Source: Paracoccaceae bacterium (GTDB taxonomy: Bacteria; Pseudomonadota; Alphaproteobacteria; Rhodobacterales; Rhodobacteraceae). Taken from it: 48,417 nucleotides of DNA. Below the pieces are notes generated by a model. The model was not told where the DNA came from, ran no database searches, and saw only the letters and a program-made list of their open reading frames with translations. Position 1 is the stretch's first letter. Each line of letters opens with the position of its first letter. Of the stretch, positions 9,172 to 17,265 are shown one piece after another. The DNA lies in NCBI GenBank assembly GCA_014762635.1, contig JABURR010000006.1, forward strand, positions 1 to 48,417, written 5' to 3'. The position numbers and the translations under genes were made by a program.

Positions 9172-10743
9172 CTAGAGATTCCCGGCAGACATTTCGCGGG
9201 CGATGTGATCGGCCTGGCGAATAGCCAGGGCCACGATCGTCAGCGTGGGGTTCTCGGCCGCGCCCGTGGTGAACTGGGAGCCGTCCGAGATGAACAGGTT
9301 GGCGATGTCGTGGGTCTGGCCCCACTTGTTCACCACGCCGTCCCGCGCGTTCTCGGACATCCGGTTGGTGCCGAGGTTGTGCGTCGACGGATAGGGCGGC
9401 GTCGGGAAGGTCCGGGTCGCCCCCACCGCGTCATAGACCGCCATGCCCTGCTTGTAGGCATGGTTGCGCATGGCGATGTCGTTCGGGTGGTCGTCGAAAT
9501 GCACGTTCGCCACCGACAGGCCGTACTGGTCCTTGACGTCGTGGTTGAGCGTGACGCGGTTGGTTTCCTGCGGCATGTCCTCGCCCACGATCCACATGCC
9601 CGCCATGTTCTCGTACATATCGAGGGCGGTGGTGAACTCGCGGCCCCATGCGCCGGGGTCGAGGAAGGCTGCCATGAACGGCAGACCGAGGCTGAGCGTT
9701 TCCAGTTCGTAGCCGCCGACGAAGCCGCGCGACGGATCGTGCCGCGACTCGTCCTGGATGATGCCGGCCATGGTCGTACCGCGCCACATCTTCACCGGCT
9801 TGTCGAACACTGCGTAGACCGAGCCGGTCATGTGCCGCATGTAGTTGCGGCCCACCTGGCCGGAGCTGTTCGCCAGACCGTCCGGGAACATCGACGAGGC
9901 GGAATTGAGCAGCAGACGCGGGCTTTCGAAGGAGTTGCCGGCCACGCAGACGATCCGGGCCTTCTGCATCTGCAGATTGCCGTCGGCATCGAAATATTCG
10001 ACGCCGGTGACCTTGCCGCTGGCATCATGCACGATCCGCGCCACGTGGGCCTTTTCGCGCACTTCCAGGTTCCCCGTGGCCTCGCCGCGCGGAATGTCCG
10101 TGTAGGCGGCCGACCACTTGGCGCCAAACTTGCAGCCCTGGAAGCAGAACCCGACCTGCTGGCACGACGGGCGTTCGTCGTAATCCGAGCTGTTGATCGC
10201 CATCCGCCCGGTGTGAACCTGCTCGTAGCCCAACGCCTTGGCCCCGGCCTCGAAGACCTTGAAGTTGTTGTTGCCCGGCAGCCCGGCGCGATCACCGGTG
10301 CGGGTCACGCCAAGCTTGGCTTCGGCCTTTTCGTACCAGGGCGCCATTTCCGCGCCGTCGATCGGCCAGTCCAGAAGGTTTGCCCCCTGTACCTCGCCAT
10401 AGTTGGTCCTGGCCTTCCACTCATGGTCCTGGAACCGAAGCGAAGCCCCCGCCCAGTGGGTCGTGGTGCCGCCCACGGCCTTGACGATCCAGGCCGGCAG
10501 GCCCGAGAAGTCCTTGGCCACGCGCCAGTCGCCCGAAGTGGTGCGCGGGTCGAGCCAGGCCAACTGGCCGAAGCTTTCCCACTCGTCGTTGATGTAGTCT
10601 TGCGGCAGGTAACGCCCGCCCGCTTCGAGTGCCACGACGCTCACGCCCTTCTGGGCCAGTTCGTTTGACAGGACGCCGCCGCCGGCGCCGGTGCCGATGA
10701 CGACGACAACGCTGTCGTCGTTCAGATCAAATGGTGCTGCCAT
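9172..10743 (-). CDS. GMC-family FAD oxidoreductase, gluconate 2-dehydrogenase large-subunit type
   Basis: Likely catalytic subunit of a periplasmic flavin dehydrogenase that oxidises a sugar, sugar acid or other alcohol and passes electrons to the respiratory chain; 523 residues. The N-terminal dinucleotide-binding loop GTGAGGGVLSNEL is near residue 17, with EAGGR near 40. TTHWAGASLRFQ near 95 and the C-terminal blocks THNLGTNRMS near 455 and ISDGSQFTTGAAENPTLT near 490 are typical of the family. It has no signal peptide of its own; the gene 14 bp upstream encodes a Tat-signal small subunit, so piggy-back export is likely, as known for FAD-glucose and sorbitol dehydrogenases. A GGGAGG site precedes the ATG. 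No cytochrome c subunit gene is adjacent, so the electron acceptor is unclear. Substrate unknown. Confidence 0.85.
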   Translation of the reverse strand: MAAPFDLNDDSVVVVIGTGAGGGVLSNELAQKGVSVVALEAGGRYLPQDYINDEWESFGQLAWLDPRTTSGDWRVAKDFSGLPAWIVKAVGGTTTHWAGASLRFQDHEWKARTNYGEVQGANLLDWPIDGAEMAPWYEKAEAKLGVTRTGDRAGLPGNNNFKVFEAGAKALGYEQVHTGRMAINSSDYDERPSCQQVGFCFQGCKFGAKWSAAYTDIPRGEATGNLEVREKAHVARIVHDASGKVTGVEYFDADGNLQMQKARIVCVAGNSFESPRLLLNSASSMFPDGLANSSGQVGRNYMRHMTGSVYAVFDKPVKMWRGTTMAGIIQDESRHDPSRGFVGGYELETLSLGLPFMAAFLDPGAWGREFTTALDMYENMAGMWIVGEDMPQETNRVTLNHDVKDQYGLSVANVHFDDHPNDIAMRNHAYKQGMAVYDAVGATRTFPTPPYPSTHNLGTNRMSENARDGVVNKWGQTHDIANLFISDGSQFTTGAAENPTLTIVALAIRQADHIAREMSAGNL

Positions 10744-10757
10744 CTGTGCGTCCTCCC

Positions 10758-11276
10758 TTACAACCAGCTGATGTCATCGAAGCCGCGGTCGATGTAACCG
10801 CCCTTCGAGAAGCTCTCGCCCTCGTAGCCGAAGAGCGGCCAGACGGCTTTCTGGTTGTAGAGACCCGTGACAAGGCCGCCGCGAACCATCTGGAAGAACG
10901 GGCTGTTCTCCATGCCGCGCAGGATATCCACGCGGTCGCGCTCCCATCCGGCGGCCAGGTAGCTGGCATGACCAGCCCCCACGGCGGCCGCGTTCAGTGC
11001 GGCGACACCGGCCTCGATACCCGGGGCGGCATCGGCGGAATCATAGCCCTTCACGGCGGCGGCGTAGAACTCGTCGCCCACGTGGTCATGGGGATAGATG
11101 TCGCGCGCCATCTGGATCAGCGTGGCCATGGTTTCGGGCTGAAGGTGCTGGACCTCCATGGCCCAGGCCGCCGAGGACCCGGCAACATAGCCGGAACCCA
11201 CGACGAATGCGGCCCCCGCCGCCACGCTTTGTTGCAGAAGCGCCCGCCGGGTCAGCGAACGTGGAGTGGTTGTCAT
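10758..11276 (-). CDS. Gluconate 2-dehydrogenase subunit 3 family protein, Tat-exported
   Basis: Small subunit of a membrane-associated flavin dehydrogenase, 172 residues. It carries a twin-arginine signal (SLTRRALLQQSVAAGAAF, residues 6-23) and would carry the folded GMC partner through the Tat system. The ATG at 11276 was chosen because GGGAGGA lies 8 nt upstream; a longer in-frame start at 11333 would overlap the preceding gene and place the twin arginines too deep. The mature part (MATLIQMARDIYPHD, DEFYAAAVKGYD) has the helical pattern of the family. Order on the minus strand is gloA-like, this gene, GMC gene, all closely spaced, so one operon is likely. A PQQ- or quinone-linked alternative is not supported by any visible motif. 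Confidence 0.82.
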   Translation of the reverse strand: MTTTPRSLTRRALLQQSVAAGAAFVVGSGYVAGSSAAWAMEVQHLQPETMATLIQMARDIYPHDHVGDEFYAAAVKGYDSADAAPGIEAGVAALNAAAVGAGHASYLAAGWERDRVDILRGMENSPFFQMVRGGLVTGLYNQKAVWPLFGYEGESFSKGGYIDRGFDDISWL

Positions 11277-11329
11277 TGTTGTGTCCTCCCTGAGATACTT
11301 TTCTTGTTTGAATTGGCTGCTGTGCAGCG

Positions 11330-11725
11330 TCACTTGAAACGGCCGCTGCGCTCCAGAACCTCGATCTGGTAGCCGTCCGGATCCGCCACGAAGAAGAAGC
11401 GCCCGACGAGCTTGCCGTCCGGGGCGAATTCCACGAGCTTGCGGGGATTGAGGCCCTCGGCCTCGAAACGGGCGTGTTCGGCGTCCAGGTTGTCCACCGA
11501 AACCGCCAGGTGGCCGTAGCCGTCGCCAAGGTCATAGGGCTCAGACCGGCCCTTGTTCACGGTCAGCTCGACCTCGAACTCGGTTTCCGGATTGCTGAGA
11601 TAGACGAGGGTGAAATCGCTGAAATCGAGCCTGTCGGCGATCTCGAGCCGGAACGCCTTCTTGTAGAACGCAACAGAGCGCTCCTCGTCGATGACGCGAA
11701 TCATCGAATGAATTGCCTTTGCCAA
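11330..11725 (-). CDS. gloA: Glyoxalase I-like VOC-family protein
   Basis: Vicinal-oxygen-chelate protein of 131 residues, close to the usual glyoxalase I length of about 135. All four metal ligands expected from glyoxalase I can be placed: His6 (AIHSM), a Glu in FEVELTVNKG near 53, His in GYGHLAVSV near 72 and Glu in YQIEVLER near 124. Glyoxalase I converts the methylglyoxal-glutathione adduct to S-lactoylglutathione; this organism also has gshA in this window. The start is TTG at 11725, chosen because GGAGG lies 7 nt upstream and because only this start keeps His6; the next ATG would lose that ligand. First gene of the dehydrogenase operon, so it may instead act on a product of that enzyme. 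Confidence 0.75.
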   Translation of the reverse strand: MAKAIHSMIRVIDEERSVAFYKKAFRLEIADRLDFSDFTLVYLSNPETEFEVELTVNKGRSEPYDLGDGYGHLAVSVDNLDAEHARFEAEGLNPRKLVEFAPDGKLVGRFFFVADPDGYQIEVLERSGRFK

Positions 11726-11801
11726 TCTTTCCTCCAGTACATGCGCGGGCGGATCGCCCGTGAGTCATGAAGGAAGTGTGGCCGAGGCCCGGACGCTGCG
11801 G

Positions 11802-11819
11802 GTAGTAGCTATCTACTAC
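11802..11819. promoter_or_regulatory. Operator-like palindrome upstream of the gloA/GMC operon
   Basis: GTAGTAG and CTACTAC form a perfect 7-bp inverted repeat around CTAT, 77 bp upstream of the TTG start of the gloA-like gene and 17 bp past the end of the RHH gene. Size and symmetry suit a dimeric regulator. Which protein binds is unknown; LuxR-type regulators of alcohol dehydrogenase operons are one possibility (inference). Confidence 0.5.
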
Positions 11820-11836
11820 ACCGCGAAAGTCCCGTT

Positions 11837-12127
11837 TTATTCAGCCGCGACCCGGTGAAGGGGGCTCGCGGCCTCGGTCAGGTGCTTGATGCAGGCACAT
11901 CTTAGAAGCGACGTGAAGTTGCGGGCTTCGCCCCGCAATTCAAGCACCTCCGAGTGCAGCTTCGACACGAAACCCGGCGTGGACATCCCTTCGCCCTCGG
12001 CGATCTGGTCCAGGATTTCCCAGAAAGTTCTCTCTAGGCGGATACTGGTCGATTGGCCATTGAGCCGCAGGCGGCGGGTCACTGGTTCATAATTCTCCGG
12101 GTTTTGCCCAGCGAAAATCTGGCACAT
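11837..12127 (-). CDS. Ribbon-helix-helix domain protein (RHH_4 type)
   Basis: Small likely DNA-binding protein, 96 residues. The ATG at 12127 (MCQIFAGQNP) follows GGGAGGAGACAG, a strong ribosome-binding site; the frame extends upstream but that part is not expected to be translated. The core RRLRLNGQSTSIRLERTFWE (about 20-39), followed by LDQIAEGEGMSTPGFVSKL, matches the beta-strand plus two-helix layout of the RHH_4 family common in alphaproteobacteria. The region after about residue 68 is a helical tail with two Cys (LLRCACIKHL). It ends just before the palindrome in front of the gloA operon, so it might regulate that operon, but nothing in the sequence proves it. Confidence 0.78.
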   Translation of the reverse strand: MCQIFAGQNPENYEPVTRRLRLNGQSTSIRLERTFWEILDQIAEGEGMSTPGFVSKLHSEVLELRGEARNFTSLLRCACIKHLTEAASPLHRVAAE

Positions 12128-12230
12128 TCTGTCTCCTCCCGCGAATATGCAGAGGAACAGTCTTGCCCAGATCGTCCGTCCGATCAACGGAAACAAAGCC
12201 TTGGGCCGCTATTGACTTGTCGTCTAGCTG

Positions 12231-12929
12231 TCAGCCCGCGACGTCCAGCTTGCGTACCAGGCGCTCGAGCGCAGCGCGATCCTCAGCGGACCAGTCGGCC
12301 TTGAGCGACTTGTAAAGCGTCGCCTGGCTGCGGTGCGCCACCCCGTCAGAGAGGATCTTGAGGTGGTTCGCGCGCAGCGTCTCGCCGGTCGAGGTGATGT
12401 CGGCGATCGCCTCGGCGGTCAGGTTCTTCACGGTACCCTCGGTCGCGCCCTGGCTGTCCACCAGCCGGTAATCGGCGACGCCGGTCTCGCGCAGGAATTC
12501 CCGCACCAGGCGGTGATACTTGGTCGCGATCCGCATCCGGTGGCCGTGCGTTTTGCGGAAGGCCGCCGCCGCCCCGTCGAGGTCATCCAGCGTATCCACG
12601 TCGACCCAGGCCTTAGGCACCGCGATCACCAGGTCCGCGTGGCCGAAGCCTAGCTGCGCCAGCTCCATCACCTGGCTGTCCCAGGCGGCCAGCTTGTCGC
12701 GCACCAGGTCCGAGCCTGTGACGCCCAGGTGAATCCGCCCCGCCGCCAGTTCGCGCGGGATCTCTCCCGCCGAGAGCAGCACCAGTTCCACGCCCTCGGC
12801 GCCCTCCACGGCCCCGGCATATTCGCGGTCCGATCCCGCGCGCGAAAGCGTCACGCCCCGGGCGCCGAACCAGTCGAAGGTCTTGTCCATCAGCCGCCCC
12901 TTGGACGGCACGCCCAGCTTCACGGTCAT
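12231..12929 (-). CDS. hisG: ATP phosphoribosyltransferase catalytic subunit, short form
   Basis: First enzyme of histidine synthesis, joining ATP and PRPP. The 232-residue product is the short form, which lacks the C-terminal regulatory domain and needs HisZ. Visible: N-terminal KLGVPSKGRLMDKT, VTGSDLVRDK near 90 and the PRPP-binding stretch DSQGATEGTVKNL near 155. The start overlaps the hisZ stop by 4 nt (ATGA), so HisG and HisZ are translationally coupled, as expected for partners in a hetero-octamer. Last gene of the hisS-hisZ-hisG cluster. Confidence 0.95.
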   Translation of the reverse strand: MTVKLGVPSKGRLMDKTFDWFGARGVTLSRAGSDREYAGAVEGAEGVELVLLSAGEIPRELAAGRIHLGVTGSDLVRDKLAAWDSQVMELAQLGFGHADLVIAVPKAWVDVDTLDDLDGAAAAFRKTHGHRMRIATKYHRLVREFLRETGVADYRLVDSQGATEGTVKNLTAEAIADITSTGETLRANHLKILSDGVAHRSQATLYKSLKADWSAEDRAALERLVRKLDVAG

Positions 12930-14014
12930 TGCCCGCCCTCCATGAGCGACAGCACCAGGCCCGGGCGGATCACCCCGCCCACCGCGGGGATCGAGCGGCC
13001 GCGCCCCAGCACCCGGGTCAGCGCGTCATAGCGCCCGCCCGTGGCCACCGGGGGCAAGTCGGGCCGCGCCTCGGCATAAAACCCGAAGACGAACCCGTCG
13101 TAATATTCCATCGAGGTGCGCCCGTAGGAGGCCTCGAAATCCAGCTCCTCGACCGCCACGCCCCGGGCGACCAGCGCCTCGCAGCGCGCGTCCATCCGTT
13201 CGATCGCAGGGCCGATCGAAGGCATGTCCACCGCAAGATCCCGCAGGTGCGACAGCGCATCGACGGACTTCATCCGGATCTTCAGCATGTCTTCCAGCAG
13301 GTCCACCTCGGTTGCCGAGATCGGCGGCTCGGCCGCATCCTCGCGCAAGGCCTCAATCCGGGCGGCGATCTCACCGGCGCCGCGCTTGCCGATGAGCGGC
13401 TGCGCCTCGGCCATCGGGTCGGGGTTTGCCAGAAGGGCCGTGCGGCTGGGCGGCACCGGACTGCGCCCGCCGAACCTTTCCAGCAGGGCGCGGAACCGGC
13501 GCGGGCGCCAGATGTGGCGCATCAGCGCCGCCTTGCGACGCTCGGTCGTGGACAACCCGCGCACCGCATCCATCAGCAACCCGATATCGCCCGTCGCCGC
13601 CCGCAGCTTCAGCGGCCCGAGCGCCTGGGAGATCAGCGCGAACACCTCGGCATCAGCGGCGGCAGGGTTCTCGCGGTCGAAGACCTCGTAGCCCACCTGG
13701 ATATATTCGTTGGCCCGGCCCCGGCCATCTTCCTGGCGGCGAAACACCTCGCCCGAATAGGTATAGCGCGCCGGTTCCGCCCCGTCGGACATGTGCATCT
13801 GCACCACCGGCACGGTGAAATCTGGCCGCAGCATCTGCTCGCCATTGAGCGGGTCCGAGGTCACATAGGCGCGCGCGCGGATATCCTCGCCATAAAGGTC
13901 GAGCAGCGTGTCGGCGGGTTGCAGGATCGTCGTCTCCACCGGCAACGCGCCGGCTTCCTCGAAGATCGCCTGAAGCCGGGCGGCCTCGGCCCGTGTGTCG
14001 GCCTTGCTGGGCAT
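12926..14014 (-). CDS. hisZ: ATP phosphoribosyltransferase regulatory subunit HisZ
   Basis: HisRS-like protein without tRNA synthetase activity that complexes with short HisG and mediates feedback inhibition by histidine. About 362 residues. Class II synthetase-like features: LRPDFTVPVVQMHM near 62, YTYSGEVFRRQ near 82 and a C-terminal VATGGRYDALTRVLGRG near 325; the anticodon-binding domain of true HisRS is absent. The ATG at 14014 shares one base with the hisS stop (TGATG); a GTG one codon upstream at 14017 is also possible. Sits between hisS and hisG in one operon. Confidence 0.92.
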   Translation of the reverse strand: MPSKADTRAEAARLQAIFEEAGALPVETTILQPADTLLDLYGEDIRARAYVTSDPLNGEQMLRPDFTVPVVQMHMSDGAEPARYTYSGEVFRRQEDGRGRANEYIQVGYEVFDRENPAAADAEVFALISQALGPLKLRAATGDIGLLMDAVRGLSTTERRKAALMRHIWRPRRFRALLERFGGRSPVPPSRTALLANPDPMAEAQPLIGKRGAGEIAARIEALREDAAEPPISATEVDLLEDMLKIRMKSVDALSHLRDLAVDMPSIGPAIERMDARCEALVARGVAVEELDFEASYGRTSMEYYDGFVFGFYAEARPDLPPVATGGRYDALTRVLGRGRSIPAVGGVIRPGLVLSLMEGGQ

Positions 14015-15507
14015 CACTCGGCCGTCAGGATTTTTCGCACCGCCTCGACGAGGCCGTCACGGGGACATTCGAACTGGGCGGGCTGGTCCTTCCATTCCTC
14101 GAGCGTCGCGGTCTCGGCGATCTTGGCGCCCAGGATCAGGTCCTTGACCTGCACCACGCCGCGCGCCTTCTCGTCCGCGCCCTCGATGATCGCGACCGGG
14201 GAGTTGCGCTTGTCGGCATACTTGAGCTGGTTGCCGAAGTTCTTCGGGTTGCCCAGGTAGACCTCGGCGCGGATGCCCGCCCGGCGCAATTCGGTCGCGA
14301 TGGCCTGGTAATCGGCCATCCGGTCGCGGTCCATCACGGTCACGACCACGGGTCCATGTGCCTCGGAGCCAATGCGGCCCTTGGCGCGCAGCGCGGCCAG
14401 CAGCCGGTCCACCCCGATCGAGATTCCGGTAGCGGGCACCGACTGGCCGGTGAAGCGCTTTACCAGGTCGTCATAACGACCGCCCCCCGCGACCGAGCCG
14501 AACTGGCGCGGGCGGCCCTTCTCGTCGAGGATCTCGAAGGTCAGTTCCGCCTCGAAAACCGGGCCGGTGTAGTAGCCGAGGCCGCGGACGACGGAAGGGT
14601 CGATGATGAAGCGCTCGGGGCCATAGCCCTGCGCATCCATCAGTTCGGCGATGGTCTCAAGCTCGCCCACGCCTTCGATCCCCATGGCCGAGCCGGTGAC
14701 CAACTCGTTCAGCCGCGCCACGGTGGCGGGGCCATCCTCGCGGCGAGCGTCCATGAAGGCCATGACGATCTCGGCCTGCTCGTCGCTAAGGCCTGCGCCC
14801 TTGGTGAAGTCGCCGGACTCGTCCTGGCGGCCTTCCCCCAGCAGCGCCCGGACCCCGTCGGTGCCGAGCCGGTCAAGCTTGTCGATGGCGCGCAAGACGA
14901 TCCCGCGCTCATGGGCGAACTTCTCGGGGTCGGTGGGGTCGAGCACGCCCGCGACCTCCATCACCCCGTTCAGAACCTTCCGGTTATTGGCCCGCACGAT
15001 GTAATCGCCGCGCGGGATGCCCACGGTTTCCAGCGCCTCGGCGAGCATGCCGCAGATCTCGGCATCCGCCGCGACCGAGGGCGCGCCCACCGTGTCGGCG
15101 TCACATTGGTAGAACTGGCGGAACCGGCCCGGCCCGGGCTTTTCGTTGCGCCACACCGGGCCCATGGCATAGCGCCGATACGGGGTGGGCAGGTCGTTGC
15201 GGAACTGGGCATAGACCCGCGCCAGCGGCGCGGTCAGGTCATAGCGCAGCGCCAGCCAGTCGCCGTCGTCATCCTCCTGCCAGGCGAAGACGCCCTCGTT
15301 CGGGCGGTCCACGTCGGGAAGGAACTTGCCCAGCGCCTCGACCGTCTCGACCGCCGAGGATTCCAGCGCCTCGAACCCATAGCGATGGTAGACCCGGGCG
15401 ATGGCCTCGAGCATCTCCTTGCGCTCTTCGACCTCCGTGCCGAAATAGTCGCGGAAGCCCTTGGGAGTGACGGCCTTGGGCCGGGGCTGTTTCTTCTGCT
15501 TCGCCAT
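14014..15507 (-). CDS. hisS: Histidine--tRNA ligase
   Basis: Class II aminoacyl-tRNA synthetase charging tRNA-His, 497 residues. The ATG at 15507 ([12 protein letters not shown]) was chosen over a longer in-frame start at 15570 because the N-terminus then begins shortly before the conserved [10 protein letters not shown] block, with an AGGA 9 nt upstream. Motif 2 is seen as [19 protein letters not shown] near 125, the histidine-specific motif as [14 protein letters not shown] near 315, and motif 3 as [13 protein letters not shown] near 380. The anticodon-binding domain follows ([18 protein letters not shown] onward). First gene of hisS-hisZ-hisG; HisS and HisZ are structural relatives. Confidence 0.95.
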   Translation of the reverse strand: MAKQKKQPRPKAVTPKGFRDYFGTEVEERKEMLEAIARVYHRYGFEALESSAVETVEALGKFLPDVDRPNEGVFAWQEDDDGDWLALRYDLTAPLARVYAQFRNDLPTPYRRYAMGPVWRNEKPGPGRFRQFYQCDADTVGAPSVAADAEICGMLAEALETVGIPRGDYIVRANNRKVLNGVMEVAGVLDPTDPEKFAHERGIVLRAIDKLDRLGTDGVRALLGEGRQDESGDFTKGAGLSDEQAEIVMAFMDARREDGPATVARLNELVTGSAMGIEGVGELETIAELMDAQGYGPERFIIDPSVVRGLGYYTGPVFEAELTFEILDEKGRPRQFGSVAGGGRYDDLVKRFTGQSVPATGISIGVDRLLAALRAKGRIGSEAHGPVVVTVMDRDRMADYQAIATELRRAGIRAEVYLGNPKNFGNQLKYADKRNSPVAIIEGADEKARGVVQVKDLILGAKIAETATLEEWKDQPAQFECPRDGLVEAVRKILTAE

Positions 15508-15616
15508 GATGGTCGGATCCTGCGGAAAGCTCTTCGCGCGGGGCATAGCCGAAGGGGCTTCTGGGGGCAAGCCGCGGGGCCTCGCAAGGGGCGTTTGCCC
15601 GTGCTATGAGCGCCCC

Positions 15617-15826
15617 ATGACCGAGACCCGCCTGACCGAGCTTGAAGAACGCGTGGCGCACCTGATGCGCGTGACCGACGACCTGTCCGACATCGTCGCC
15701 CGGCAGGAGCGTGAGATCGAGCGTCTGACCCGCCGCCTGGCGATGGTGATGGAACGCGAGGCCGAGCGCGAAGCCTCGGAGTCCAGCACCATCCCGCTCG
15801 CTGATCAGAAACCGCCGCATTGGTAG
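15617..15826 (+). CDS. slyX: SlyX-family coiled-coil protein
   Basis: Small protein of 69 residues, role unknown. The ATG at 15617 gives MTETRLTELEERVAHLM, the usual SlyX beginning; the N-terminal 45 residues form an uninterrupted heptad-type coiled coil and the end is DQKPPHW, typical of the family (a PPHY/PPHW tail). No Shine-Dalgarno precedes the ATG; a TGCTATGAG extended -10-like sequence ends 6 nt upstream, so a leaderless transcript is possible but poorly supported. Divergent from hisS, 109 bp away. Confidence 0.85.
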   Translation: MTETRLTELEERVAHLMRVTDDLSDIVARQEREIERLTRRLAMVMEREAEREASESSTIPLADQKPPHW

Positions 15827-15866
15827 GGACGGAGGGTCCGGGTATACTCCGACGCAGCCCGCCAGC

Positions 15867-15980
15867 CTACGCCTCCAGCTCTCCGGCGAAGTAGGTATGG
15901 GCGCCTGCGACCTCGAGATTGTGGACGATCCGCGGGGTGGCGTCCAGTTGGACGGGGAGCACCCGCAGCCCTGAGCCATC
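15867..15980 (-). pseudogene. Remnant of a Hint-domain protein C-terminus
   Basis: A 37-codon frame on the minus strand, bounded upstream by a TGA, encodes a stretch including LDATPRIVHNLEVAGAHTYF and ending at a stop after GELEA. The V-x-N-L-x-V-x-x-x-H-T-Y-F-x-G pattern is the characteristic end of Hint (hedgehog/intein) domains of polymorphic toxins and related secreted proteins. No N-terminal Hint part or start codon is found upstream, where a REP-like palindrome and stops intervene, so this is read as a decayed fragment. Confidence 0.5.
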
Positions 15981-15993
15981 TCACCCGCCGTAG

Positions 15994-16011
15994 GCCGGGC
16001 TTCAGCCCGGT
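15994..16011. repeat. REP-like palindrome
   Basis: CCGGGC (15995-16000) and GCCCGG (16005-16010) flank TTCA, inside a GTAGGCCGGGCTTCAGCCCG context. The CGTAGG(C/T)CGGGCTTCAGCCCG form resembles short intergenic repeats common in Rhodobacteraceae (from memory). It borders the Hint remnant. Confidence 0.5.
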
Positions 16012-16127
16012 GCGCGCGTCGCCGGGGCGGCCTCCTGCCGCCTTCGGGCCTGGCACGCACCTGCAGGAAAGTCCGACGGAATTCAGATAAAATTCCGATA
16101 GTTTTCCGATTTGGATTTTCGGGAGAA

Positions 16128-16214
16128 TGGTGCGGTCGAGAAGACTCGAACTTCCACGGGAGTTACCCCACAGCGACCTCAACGCTGCGCGTCTACCAAT
16201 TCCGCCACGACCGC
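16128..16214 (-). tRNA. tRNA-Leu(GAG)
   Basis: Class II tRNA of 87 nt including an encoded CCA (16128-16130). The acceptor stem GCGGTCG (16214-16208) pairs with CGACCGC (16138-16132). The D arm starts TGGCGGAATTGGTAGACGCG. The anticodon stem CAGCG/CGCTG encloses loop TTGAGGT, giving anticodon GAG, which reads CUC/CUU leucine codons. A variable arm and GTTCGAGTC T-loop follow. It stands alone on the minus strand between slyX and lipB. Confidence 0.97.
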
Positions 16215-16237
16215 ACTGTCTTGGCTTGGTGACGCGC

Positions 16238-16266
16238 TACATAGCGAAGGGGCAGGGGCTTGTGAA
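16238..16266 (-). promoter_or_regulatory. Promoter of tRNA-Leu(GAG)
   Basis: On the minus strand, TTCACA (16266-16261) and TATGTA (16243-16238) are separated by exactly 17 bp and lie 23 bp upstream of the tRNA 5' end. Four to five bases of each hexamer match the sigma-70 consensus. Confidence 0.6.
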
Positions 16267-16402
16267 GGGGTTTTTGCATCCTTTTGCAGAGAATCCCCAT
16301 GCGCGGTGCGGGACGGGGAAAGCGCTTGTTTTCAAGGGCTATGGACCTCAGGGATGCCAGCAGGTAGCTACACGGGGCGCACTATCCGGGGATCGCGGGG
16401 CG

Positions 16403-17056
16403 ATGGTAGAGTGGATCACGTCTGAAGGTTTGACCGACTACGACCACGCCGTGGCCGAGATGGAGGCGCGCGCCGCCGCCATCGCCGAGGGCCGCGCCGC
16501 AGAGGCGGTCTGGCTGGTCGAGCACCCGCCTCTCTACACCGCCGGCACCTCCGCCCGCCCCGAAGACCTGACCGATCCCGATCGCTTTCCCGTCTACGAG
16601 GCGCGCCGTGGCGGGCAGTATACCTATCACGGTCCCGGGCAGCGCGTGGCCTATGTCATGCTCGACGTGGGCAAGCGCGGGCGCGACGTGCGGCGCTTTG
16701 TCTGGCAGCTCGAGGAATGGGTGATCGCCACGCTCGATGAGTTCAACGTGAAGGGTGAGCGGCGTGAGGGCCGCGTCGGTGTCTGGGTCGTGCGCCCCGA
16801 CAAACCGACCGGACCGGACGGGCGTCCGCGCGAAGACAAGATCGCCGCCATCGGGGTGCGGCTGCGCAAATGGGTCAGCTTCCACGGCATCTCGATCAAC
16901 GTGGAACCGGACCTGAGCCATTTCGAGGGAATCGTTCCCTGCGGGATTCGCGAGCACGGGGTGACGAGTCTGGTCGACCTGGGGCTTCCGGTAACAATGG
17001 CCGATCTGGACGTGGCGCTGAAACGCAGTTTTTCGACAATCTTTACCTCGGATTAA
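16403..17056 (+). CDS. lipB: Lipoyl(octanoyl) transferase LipB
   Basis: Moves octanoyl groups from acyl carrier protein to lipoyl domains of 2-oxoacid dehydrogenases and the glycine cleavage system; 217 residues. The ATG at 16403 (MVEWITSEG) was chosen; the frame runs upstream through the tRNA locus, which cannot be coding. Family motifs: [14 protein letters not shown] near 40, [12 protein letters not shown] near 70, [17 protein letters not shown] near 147 and [15 protein letters not shown] near 175 with the catalytic Cys; the paired catalytic Lys is in KIAAIGV. No clear Shine-Dalgarno. Confidence 0.95.
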   Translation: MVEWITSEGLTDYDHAVAEMEARAAAIAEGRAAEAVWLVEHPPLYTAGTSARPEDLTDPDRFPVYEARRGGQYTYHGPGQRVAYVMLDVGKRGRDVRRFVWQLEEWVIATLDEFNVKGERREGRVGVWVVRPDKPTGPDGRPREDKIAAIGVRLRKWVSFHGISINVEPDLSHFEGIVPCGIREHGVTSLVDLGLPVTMADLDVALKRSFSTIFTSD

Positions 17057-17159
17057 CAACGGTAGCAGAATCCTGCCGCCATTGCGGAGCTCACGGAAAC
17101 CTGAGATTCGCGAGGTGGTGTTTCCCTAGTTCCTGCGTTAGAGTCTCTGGTCTGGATCG

Positions 17160-17192
17160 CGCACGCGTGCGTATTGGGGTTAAGGCACGCGT
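17160..17192. promoter_or_regulatory. Repeated GCACGCGT boxes upstream of the FHA gene cluster
   Basis: GCACGCGT occurs at 17161-17168, inside the 12-bp perfect palindrome CGCACGCGTGCG (17160-17171), and again at 17185-17192. The 24-bp spacing is a little over two helical turns. The boxes lie 74-106 bp before the GTG start of the FHA gene, in a 209-bp gap after lipB. They look like paired regulator sites; a matching -35/-10 was not found. Confidence 0.4.
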
Positions 17193-17265
17193 CCCGTCAG
17201 AACTCGGTGTAAAACATGGATCGGGACCGGCACCTGTCGGTCCGGCTAACTAAGGTAGGTGTCAG

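Noticed and set aside
16078-16096. GGAATT/AATTCC hairpin downstream of tRNA-Leu as an intrinsic terminator
   Set aside because: The stem is AT-rich and no T-tract follows on the minus strand.
16127-16402. N-terminal extension of lipB through the tRNA-Leu locus
   Set aside because: The extension would encode the complement of a complete tRNA; lipB homology begins at the ATG at 16403.
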